From Butyricimonas paravirosa (GTDB lineage: Bacteria; Bacteroidota; Bacteroidia; Bacteroidales; Marinifilaceae), in the NCBI RefSeq assembly GCF_032878955.1, contig NZ_CP043839.1, positions 2,170,001-2,234,000 of the forward strand: DNA of 64,000 nt. Direction: 5' to 3'. How positions within the stretch are numbered: position 1 is the first letter of the stretch; the number at the start of each line of letters is the position of its first letter. Under the pieces are notes generated by a model. That model saw nothing but the letters and a program-made list of their open reading frames with translations. It had not been told where the DNA came from and did not search any database. The position numbers and the translations under genes are program-made. This document shows, in pieces, positions 46,597 to 53,266 of this stretch.

Positions 46597-47811
46597 TCAT
46601 TCAGAATATACATAATCTCGCAAATAAGCAAATCGTTCCGTCAACTTTCCATTCTTCAAAATCGTGGCACGATTTATCACATCACTCTCATCCGTATTGC
46701 CACGTAACATATCATTAATGACATGCTTCACGAGAGCTTTTCCAAAATAATCACTCGTGTCTAAAGCCAATGCGTTAGGCAATGTATCAACAGCCATTAC
46801 CGTCACATTACTTTCAGAAGAAAACGCAATTTCCTCCATTTCAGTACAAGGATTATAATCATAGAATGGGTCTTTATGTGTCGACGGACGAAGTGTTGAT
46901 TGTACACTTCCCATGATATCACAAGTAACATCTCCGATAACTTTAATCTTTACCTCCGGATTACGTAAATTCTCCTTCCCTAAATAAATCGGATCTTCAG
47001 GTCCCCAATAATGGCAAGGAATAAATATATCGGTAACCTTAGCAAAACGTAAAAAATTACTTTTATATAATTCCGGATGAGAATGAAATTCCTCTCGATC
47101 AAAAATAGATTCATCATCTATACGACAAACCGTATCAGGCAACTTTGCCACAGTATAAACGGGAAACTCAAATTCCTGCTCTAAAAATTCTCGTGGAGAA
47201 ACTTGCTTTATTCCAACCTCATCCAAAAAGTGTTGTGCCCCATGCGATACCCGACCATTACCAGTTACAATAATTTTTAATGCAGGCAACTCCACAACCT
47301 TCACTTCACTTTGCATCCTGATCAAGGTGAATTGTTTATCCGGTTTGGGTAATTCAAACGTCCTCATGCGCAAACCGTAAGCCCGCAACGTATTGTATAC
47401 CCCAACGACACCAGCCCACCAACCAAAAGCACACAATCTATATCCCTTTTCATCAACCAAATATTCGTAATCAGAAAAAGTAATATTCAATTCCATCATT
47501 CTTTTCAACAATGGCTTATTGTAAGGTTGCATTTTAGCTATATGACCAAAGAAAAAATAATGCTTGTTAGGTATTAAAGATTCAATGTCAGCTTCTTTTA
47601 TCCCGAAAAGAACATCACAATCATCCACATGATCAACCAACCTAATCCCTTTCAAAGCATACTCTTCATCTGAATACACTCTAATATCACTCTTTTGTAC
47701 TACAAATTCAACATCAGGAAACTTTTGCTGCAAATCAACGATCTCTTGAGGTGATAATGCCACACGATTGTCTTCAGGAACTTTTGTTTCTTTAATAATA
47801 CCAATTCTCAT
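46597..47811 (-). CDS. Alanine/saccharopine dehydrogenase-like NAD(P)-dependent oxidoreductase
   Basis: This 404-residue protein begins MRIGIIKETKVPEDNRVALS, the classic start of alanine dehydrogenase, PntA and LYS1-type saccharopine dehydrogenase (GxxKExxxxExRVALxP). The NAD-binding segment is KIIVTGNGRVSHGAQHFLDE. It lacks a long C-terminal extension. Such enzymes interconvert an oxo acid plus an amine with an amino acid or an imino-linked opine-like dimer (saccharopine). In this operon it may supply an unusual amino acid for the ATP-grasp ligases; that is inference. It lies between the FlaA1-type gene and the first ATP-grasp gene. Confidence 0.8.
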   Translation of the reverse strand: MRIGIIKETKVPEDNRVALSPQEIVDLQQKFPDVEFVVQKSDIRVYSDEEYALKGIRLVDHVDDCDVLFGIKEADIESLIPNKHYFFFGHIAKMQPYNKPLLKRMMELNITFSDYEYLVDEKGYRLCAFGWWAGVVGVYNTLRAYGLRMRTFELPKPDKQFTLIRMQSEVKVVELPALKIIVTGNGRVSHGAQHFLDEVGIKQVSPREFLEQEFEFPVYTVAKLPDTVCRIDDESIFDREEFHSHPELYKSNFLRFAKVTDIFIPCHYWGPEDPIYLGKENLRNPEVKIKVIGDVTCDIMGSVQSTLRPSTHKDPFYDYNPCTEMEEIAFSSESNVTVMAVDTLPNALALDTSDYFGKALVKHVINDMLRGNTDESDVINRATILKNGKLTERFAYLRDYVYSE

Positions 47812-47831
47812 AATTATTCAAGCAATAATTG

Positions 47832-49754
47832 TTATTCTTTTTTATCTAACTTCTCAAACTCCGAATTCCTCGACTTAAACTCCGGCACCACCTGTTTCAT
47901 CAATCGCACGGAATCTTCCACTTTCACCGCCAACGCCAATTCTGCCAACTTATCATAAGTCTCTAACACCTCTTTACGCTTGTACTCCCGAACTTTAGCC
48001 ACCCGAATCTTATCATGTCCCGTGGGTATCGTATTTTCCTCGTTACTTAGTACTTCCTCGTACAGTTTCTCTCCCGGCCTCAGCCCGATGAATTTGATCT
48101 TAATATCTTCATTTGGCGTATACCCGGCTAATCGAATCATTCTTTCTGCTAAATCCACAATCTTCACGGGATCACCCATATCAAAAACAAAAATCTGATT
48201 ACCTGTACTCATCGTTGCCGCATCCATCACCAAACGACATGCCTCCGGAATCGTCATGAAAAAACGAGTGATCCTCGGATCGGTTACCGTAACCGGCCCA
48301 CCTTGTTCTATTTGTTTTCGAAAATACGGTATCACACTACCGTTACTTCCCAACACATTCCCGAATCGGGTGGTCACGAACCGGGTCTTTCCCCTGATCT
48401 CTCCTCGTTCCATCGCCAGCCCCAAACTCTGCACATATATCTCTGCCAAACGTTTCGATGCCCCCATCACGTTAGTCGGGTTTACCGCCTTGTCCGTCGA
48501 AATCATCACCATCATGTCCACCCCGTACTCCACACAAAAGTCTGCCACGAGTCTCGAACCAACCACGTTCACCCGAACGGCTTCGCAAGGATTCTCTTCC
48601 ATCAACGGAACGTGTTTATAGGCCGCAGCATGAAACACTACCTGCGGATGAAATTTCTCAAAAGCTCCTTTCAAACGCTCTTTCTGCCGGACATCACCGA
48701 TAAAAGGGGTAAATTTTAGGCTTGAAAAATTCCGTTCCAATTCAAGACGGAGTTCATGCATCGGGGTCTCGGCATTATCAAACAATACCAAATGAGCTAC
48801 ACCAAAAGTTGCCAGTTGACGACACAACTCGCTACCGATACTTCCGGCTGCCCCCGTTACCATCACGACCTTTCCGGCAAAATTCGCCTCAATCTCCTTT
48901 GTGTTTATCTCGATTTCCTCCCTACCAAGCAAATCCTCGATCCGGATTTCTCGGATAACAGTTTTCTTCAACCCGTCACCCAAAACGTTTATGGGTGGAG
49001 CCACCAAGTTTTTCACTCCATAAGCTTGACAGTAACGAACCAACCCTTCAGCCTCCCGTTGAGCTGTTTCCGGAGAAGGAAATAGCAGGCCATTTATATT
49101 GTATTTCTTCACGAAACAAGCAAAATTAGCCTCGTCTTCAAAATAATAAACCGGCAGTTCCGAAATGGAGTAAGACTTAAGTCGCTTATCCGGATTCACG
49201 AATCCCACCACGTGATAATGCTTACTCGTGTGCATCCTTTTTTTCAACGCCACACTTTTATCATCCGTCCCATACACCAGCACCCTCGTTTTACTCGAAC
49301 GATACAGAGATATTACCAAATCATAAACAAGCACAAGCATCACCCGGAACCCGATAAGAACCACCGTTGTTACCAGAAAATCAACAAGAAAACACGCGAA
49401 AGTATGGTTATTGAACATCCGGGAAACAACAAGAGAAACTAATCCTAATAAAAGCATCTCCTTAAAAAAGATCGCAACGCCCATCTTCCCGATACTTTTT
49501 ATAGTGGCATGGCGAATTATATTTTTGTTCACTCCCAACGCCATAAACACGAGAAAACTGATCAAGAACGATCCCACAATGACGAACAAGTAAGCATTCT
49601 TTGACAAGTCGACAATAAAATTGTCTACAAAAAGAAGAGCCACGAATGAACTTCCCACGGACAACAAAATGTCCACGAAAAGAACCGTCCAAGAATTAAC
49701 GTACTTTTTTCTCTCGCACAAACGATCACAAATGGAATGAATGGAGTATCTCAT
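47832..49754 (-). CDS. FlaA1/CapD/PglF-type membrane UDP-sugar dehydratase
   Basis: This 640-residue protein has four N-terminal transmembrane helices (about 20-165), a CoA-binding-like domain (VLVYGTDDKSVALKKRM) and a C-terminal SDR domain. The SDR part has the NAD motif VVMVTGAAGSIGSELCRQLA near 291, HAAAYKHVPLMEENP and STDKAVNPTNVMGASKR. The Met in place of Tyr in the MxxxK motif marks the dehydratases that make UDP-4-keto-6-deoxy-GlcNAc. It is the first biosynthetic gene after the regulators. Combined with the PglE-like and PglC-like genes, it implies a bacillosamine-type starter sugar. Confidence 0.93.
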   Translation of the reverse strand: MRYSIHSICDRLCERKKYVNSWTVLFVDILLSVGSSFVALLFVDNFIVDLSKNAYLFVIVGSFLISFLVFMALGVNKNIIRHATIKSIGKMGVAIFFKEMLLLGLVSLVVSRMFNNHTFACFLVDFLVTTVVLIGFRVMLVLVYDLVISLYRSSKTRVLVYGTDDKSVALKKRMHTSKHYHVVGFVNPDKRLKSYSISELPVYYFEDEANFACFVKKYNINGLLFPSPETAQREAEGLVRYCQAYGVKNLVAPPINVLGDGLKKTVIREIRIEDLLGREEIEINTKEIEANFAGKVVMVTGAAGSIGSELCRQLATFGVAHLVLFDNAETPMHELRLELERNFSSLKFTPFIGDVRQKERLKGAFEKFHPQVVFHAAAYKHVPLMEENPCEAVRVNVVGSRLVADFCVEYGVDMMVMISTDKAVNPTNVMGASKRLAEIYVQSLGLAMERGEIRGKTRFVTTRFGNVLGSNGSVIPYFRKQIEQGGPVTVTDPRITRFFMTIPEACRLVMDAATMSTGNQIFVFDMGDPVKIVDLAERMIRLAGYTPNEDIKIKFIGLRPGEKLYEEVLSNEENTIPTGHDKIRVAKVREYKRKEVLETYDKLAELALAVKVEDSVRLMKQVVPEFKSRNSEFEKLDKKE

Positions 49755-49768
49755 TTATACCAAACGTC

Positions 49769-49834
49769 AAAAAGGAGCGTCCCCTCCGGTATTAATAGCT
49801 GATCCGGCTTAGAAGTACCGTTGAGGGAGACGCT
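49769..49834 (-). terminator. Attenuator-like hairpin between regulatory and biosynthetic genes
   Basis: On the minus strand AGCGTC-t-CCCTC-aa-CGGTA pairs with TACCG-GAGGG-GACGCT (49776-49834). That gives 16 paired bases around a 24-base loop, followed by CC and TTTTT (49769-49773). The U-tract occurs only in the operon direction. It lies between the second operon gene and the dehydratase gene, so readthrough here would decide biosynthetic expression. A 46-codon open stretch, in frame after the upstream stop, also covers this region. Confidence 0.6.
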
Positions 49835-49891
49835 ATAACCGGGGGTTGCATCTCCCGGAATCTGAGATTTATATTGTGAATCACGTCTAAA

Positions 49892-50647
49892 TTATTCCTT
49901 CTTACCATACAATTTGTCATGGATGGCAAACTCCCGCCTAGCCAAGATACAAAACACCCGGCCGAACAACTCCAAATCGTCACGAGTAGACAAGGCAAAA
50001 CGTTCTATCATTTCCTCCTCCTCCTGCTTTACACTGACGGCCAACCGAACTCGCTCTTCGGCCAATCGTACCCGTTCCGGTTCCGGCAACTCCATTGCCC
50101 CAACAACATCTTCATAAAAACAAAATGTATCCCACCATGCCATCAATCCCTGACGGTCCAAATCACGAATAGAGCCAAGCGCCTCGGAAATCAGGCTACC
50201 AGCCAAAACCCCGTTCTCCATTTCACCCGTGAAATAGTAACAATTACATAACAATCGGCAAATATTCGGAGTACGACACGGTAAAACAATTTTGTCACTT
50301 CCCCACGGGGTAAGTATGTCATAAGCCGCATCCAACGCCGTGTTTAAGAAATTCAAGTCTGAATATAACTGGTAAGCATCCATCAAATCCACCACGTAAC
50401 CGGCCCGAACATCTGCAGGGAGGTTTTTGTTTCCAGCCAGAGGCTCTATAAACCGGGCGATCTCACGCACTCGTTCATGAATTTCATACGTCTCCCCGAA
50501 ACTCTCTTCCAACCAAGGATAGACGCGAACCATCGAGTACACGGACAAGTAACCATGCAAGAATCCTGACAACGCCGGGGAGGGACAACGCCCCATTTCT
50601 AACTCACACGACCGTTTATACAATTCGTGAAATAAACCTTTTTCCAT
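49892..50647 (-). CDS. Protein of unknown function in the UpxZ position
   Basis: This 251-residue soluble, largely helical, acidic protein has no signal peptide. No family was recognised. It contains SPALSGFLHGYLSVYSMVRV, repeated helical segments around DLMDAYQLYSDLNFLNTALD and a charged helix EEEEMIERFALSTRDDLELF. It starts nine bases after upxY ends, where Bacteroides capsule loci carry upxZ, whose product inhibits other UpxY proteins. It is longer than typical UpxZ proteins (about 160 residues) and I cannot show homology, so only the position suggests a regulatory role. Confidence 0.75.
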   Translation of the reverse strand: MEKGLFHELYKRSCELEMGRCPSPALSGFLHGYLSVYSMVRVYPWLEESFGETYEIHERVREIARFIEPLAGNKNLPADVRAGYVVDLMDAYQLYSDLNFLNTALDAAYDILTPWGSDKIVLPCRTPNICRLLCNCYYFTGEMENGVLAGSLISEALGSIRDLDRQGLMAWWDTFCFYEDVVGAMELPEPERVRLAEERVRLAVSVKQEEEEMIERFALSTRDDLELFGRVFCILARREFAIHDKLYGKKE

Positions 50648-50656
50648 TTTTTTGTA

Positions 50657-51178
50657 TCACTCTATTCTTTCAAGAAACGAACTTGGAATATAAGAAGTAG
50701 CAATAGAGGCTACCCCATCCAAACGAATAATTACACGTTTATGATTTTTCAAACGTACCAACTCACCTTCCAATCCTTGCAAGGGACCTTTAATAACTCT
50801 TACCCGATCACCCCGTTTGATTCCTTTGTTCAAAACCTCCACGCTACCAGTTGAGAAATCCAACAAAAACATGAAATCCTGCATTTGTTTATCCGGAACG
50901 ATCAGCGAATGGCGTCCCTCAATATCTTTCAAATAAACAATATTCAACGAATGATCATTTATCAAGGAAAAACTTGTTGCCTTATCCGTCCGGATAAATA
51001 TTAACCCATGAATCAAAAGTACCCGGATCTTTTTACGTCCAACGGGTGTTTCTCGCACCTGTTCTTCCTGGGGCAAAAAATTCTCGATCCCCAGTTCATC
51101 CAGCTTTCTTTTGATCAATAATTCCTGATTTACACGGGTATAAGCAGCATACCAGTTTAACTTGTTACACGCAACCAT
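50657..51178 (-). CDS. upxY: UpxY-family transcription antiterminator (NusG-like)
   Basis: This 173-residue NusG paralogue has an NGN domain from LNWYAAYTRVNQELLIKRKL to about residue 105, and a C-terminal KOW domain with KRGDRVRVIKGPLQGLEGEL. It should ride RNA polymerase through its own long leader and operon and prevent early termination. The start at 51178 (MVACNKLNWYAAYT) was chosen because the NGN domain begins here; the upstream 22 codons of the longer frame belong to the leader. It is the first gene of the operon, about 200 bases from the invertible promoter. Confidence 0.93.
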   Translation of the reverse strand: MVACNKLNWYAAYTRVNQELLIKRKLDELGIENFLPQEEQVRETPVGRKKIRVLLIHGLIFIRTDKATSFSLINDHSLNIVYLKDIEGRHSLIVPDKQMQDFMFLLDFSTGSVEVLNKGIKRGDRVRVIKGPLQGLEGELVRLKNHKRVIIRLDGVASIATSYIPSSFLERIE

Positions 51179-51199
51179 TATTTTTATTCTTTCCCTATT

Positions 51200-51310
51200 T
51201 TCTAGCGAACGATGATTTCCTTTGTCTCTGTAATCCCCGGACACACGAACCGCCCGGACGCGCTTCGCGCACTAACCCTGTCACGGGTCCTGATTTACGG
51301 CCATGTGTTC
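51200..51310 (-). promoter_or_regulatory. GC-rich structured leader of the polymer operon
   Basis: In AT-rich surroundings this stretch is GC-rich. On the minus strand it contains ACCC-GTGACA-GGGT, GCGC-GAA-GCGC, and GTCCGGG twice (near 51258 and 51238). A leader of this kind, before upxY, is where UpxY proteins act in Bacteroides. Exact pairing is uncertain. Confidence 0.45.
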
Positions 51311-51376
51311 CACGCACTTCACTTTACACAGCAACAATGCATGAAAGCTGTCTGCACGAACGATTCATTTGAATTA

Positions 51377-51531
51377 AAAAACGATCGTTTAATGATATTA
51401 ACAAAGCAGATCTGTTAAATTGATAACCTAAAAGTGTAAATATCTAATTACAAGAATCCAAAAAAAATTGACAAATAGATGGTGATATTTAAAATTGATG
51501 TATATTTGCAGCGCATTAAACGATCGTTTTT
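51377..51531. promoter_or_regulatory. Invertible promoter of the polymer operon, in OFF orientation
   Basis: Perfect 18-bp inverted repeats AAAAACGATCGTTTAATG (51377-51394) and CATTAAACGATCGTTTTT (51514-51531) enclose about 119 bases. Each arm includes the palindrome AAACGATCGTTT. Inside, TATATTTG (51501-51508) matches TAnnTTTG and points right, away from upxY; a good -33 element is lacking. Inversion would place it at 51400-51407, facing upxY with a leader of about 215 bases. No leftward TAnnTTTG exists between here and upxY. No recombinase gene is in the window. Confidence 0.75.
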
Positions 51532-51532
51532 C

Positions 51533-51866
51533 GATCTTTACAGCATACTAATAAACAACAAATTACCCCCTTTCCCTACCCAAAAATTCTTTACAAAAAA
51601 CAAATAATATTTTCTTGAAAAAAATTATCCATTTAACACTATATGTTCTCCATAAAGGCATACAAAAGCCACCGTAATAATCTCCTCTCTCCCATCTCAC
51701 ACCCTTTCATCGCCCTTTCATCGCCCATTGTCAATAGAACTACAAGTGCGAATGAACTCCCCTCAAAGACTTACATCAGATTATTACATGATTATTACTA
51801 TCTTTTTACCAATAATGACATCAAAATAACCACGATGCAAAGGAACGTGTACTTTAAAGCAATAGA
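51533..51866. other. Intergenic region between the invertible promoter and the LysR gene
   Basis: This is AT-rich spacer with no convincing gene. A 75-codon open frame (51643-51870) has no recognisable features and is probably chance. Confidence 0.5.
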
Positions 51867-51881
51867 TTGACCATTTTTCTC

Positions 51882-51889
51882 TACCTTTG
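51882..51889 (+). promoter_or_regulatory. Promoter -7 element of the LysR gene
   Basis: TACCTTTG matches TAnnTTTG and lies 22 bases before the ATG at 51912. This implies a short leader and supports that start. The -33 element is not clear. Confidence 0.45.
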
Positions 51890-51911
51890 TTCAGAATTAA
51901 AAGCAAACAAG

Positions 51912-52808
51912 ATGCTAGACCATAAACTCACGATCTTTTATCACACGGCAAAACATTTGAACACGACAAAGGCCGCCGAGATATTACGGCTTTCCCAGCC
52001 GGCCATTTCCAAAAGTATCAAAGAACTGGAAAAGGGATTGGGGATCACTCTTTTTGATCGTGAGAAAGTGCGGTTGATGCTTACCCCTGCCGGAAAATAC
52101 CTTTTGGAACAAAGCGAAGAACTGATTGAACGGGAACGCATCATCACCTTCAACCTGCAGCACATGAAAAAAGAGTTCTCCGGAACTTTACACATCGGAG
52201 CCAGTACCATGCTATCCCAGTACATATTACCTGAATACTTGGCCCGTTTCCGGGAAACTCATCCCTATATCGAAATAAACCTGATCAGTGGTAACACCTA
52301 CCAGATCGAGCAGGAATTGCTGGATAAAAACATCCAACTCGCCTTCATTGAAGGTGTACCCTCGCAAACGGACATTCACTATATCCCTTTTTTAAAAGAT
52401 GAAATCGTCCTGGTTACCTCGGCCAAAAATGATTCCCCGGAATCGATCACGAAAGAACAACTGAAGACGTTAAAATTCGTCGTTCGGGAAGAAGGCTCCG
52501 GAACATATAATATTATCCAGCGCCAGCTATCCGCAGCCGGGATGTCTATCAACGAGCTAAACCAACAGATCGTTATCGGAAGTACCGAGGGAATCAAACA
52601 ATACCTCAAACACTCCGATTGCTACGCCTTGGTCTCCGTGTTTTCCATCCAAGACGAATTGTCCTGTGGCCTGCTAAAAATCATCGACATCGACGACCTC
52701 GAAATCTCCCGTACGCTCTATGCCATTCACAAGCAGGGCACCATTGACCCCTACGCCGAGCTACTCCTGAGATTCTGCGAATCCCGAAATAGAAAATCGA
52801 AACGATGA
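51912..52808 (+). CDS. LysR-family transcriptional regulator
   Basis: This 298-residue protein has an N-terminal winged helix-turn-helix (FYHTAKHLNTTKAAEILRLS, then QPAISKSIKELEKGLGITLF). A periplasmic-binding-like effector domain follows from about residue 90 (SGTLHIGASTMLSQYILPEY). It starts at 51912; a longer frame from 51867 overlaps the promoter. LysR genes of this kind often sit next to a YeiH-family transporter gene. Here such a gene lies at 60529, with the restriction-modification island between, so it probably regulates that transporter. Confidence 0.92.
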   Translation: MLDHKLTIFYHTAKHLNTTKAAEILRLSQPAISKSIKELEKGLGITLFDREKVRLMLTPAGKYLLEQSEELIERERIITFNLQHMKKEFSGTLHIGASTMLSQYILPEYLARFRETHPYIEINLISGNTYQIEQELLDKNIQLAFIEGVPSQTDIHYIPFLKDEIVLVTSAKNDSPESITKEQLKTLKFVVREEGSGTYNIIQRQLSAAGMSINELNQQIVIGSTEGIKQYLKHSDCYALVSVFSIQDELSCGLLKIIDIDDLEISRTLYAIHKQGTIDPYAELLLRFCESRNRKSKR

Positions 52809-52961
52809 TAGACAATTTAGGTATTTACTGAATATACCTAATATTTTCGTTACCATATTGCTAACAATACAATTGATGTTTTAGTCACTTTTTTGTGTTT
52901 TCCCGCAATATATAACCTGTTCAATCAAATATATTCCTAAATAATTTGTACCTTCGTATTT

Positions 52962-53189
52962 ATGTTGAATAGACACATGAACATGGAGCGTAAATTACTG
53001 AACCGAATCAAAGTCGTTCTCGCAGAGAAAAACAAGAGCAATAAGTGGCTCTCGGAACAATTGGATAAAGATCCTGCTATAATCTCCAAATGGGTTACCA
53101 ATACAACACAACCCAATGTGGAGACGCTAATTCAAATATCCAAAATTTTGGGTGTAACTGTGGATGACTTATTGAGAACGGAACAATAA
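52962..53189 (+). CDS. XRE-family helix-turn-helix regulator of the restriction island
   Basis: This small protein of up to 75 residues contains an XRE/Cro-type HTH: NKSNKWLSEQLDKDPAIISK, WVTNTTQPNVETLIQISKIL, GVTVDDLLRTEQ. Starts at 52962, 52977 or 52983 (MERKLLNRIKVVLAEKN) are all possible; a weak promoter element TACCTTCG at 52949-52956 would favour one of the later ATGs. Small XRE genes commonly precede type I systems in Bacteroidota and probably time expression of the nuclease. Confidence 0.85.
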   Translation: MLNRHMNMERKLLNRIKVVLAEKNKSNKWLSEQLDKDPAIISKWVTNTTQPNVETLIQISKILGVTVDDLLRTEQ

Positions 53190-53193
53190 ACTT

Positions 53194-53265
53194 ATGGGAG
53201 CAGTCAAATCATATAAGATTGATGTAAATGCTTTTAAGTTAAATGCAGAATTGATAAAAAAGTAA
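53194..53265 (+). CDS. Possible 23-residue peptide between the regulator and hsdM
   Basis: An ATG-TAA frame encodes MGAVKSYKIDVNAFKLNAEL and ends IKK. It begins four bases after the XRE stop and ends one base before the hsdM ATG, which fits a leader or coupling peptide. It could be chance or the tail of a decayed gene. Confidence 0.25.
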   Translation: MGAVKSYKIDVNAFKLNAELIKK

Positions 53266-53266
53266 A

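Noticed and set aside
49758..49891. 46-codon in-frame extension of the UpxZ-position gene past its TAA
   Set aside because: It reads like plausible protein (for example PGYSVSLNG, IPEGTLLFDVWYK), but the long hairpin with U-tract is the more specific signal and an open stretch this short can be chance; noted as an alternative only.
51643..51870. 75-codon plus-strand frame downstream of the invertible promoter
   Set aside because: No family character and AT-rich, with no start context beyond chance; although the OFF-oriented promoter could transcribe it, nothing supports a protein.
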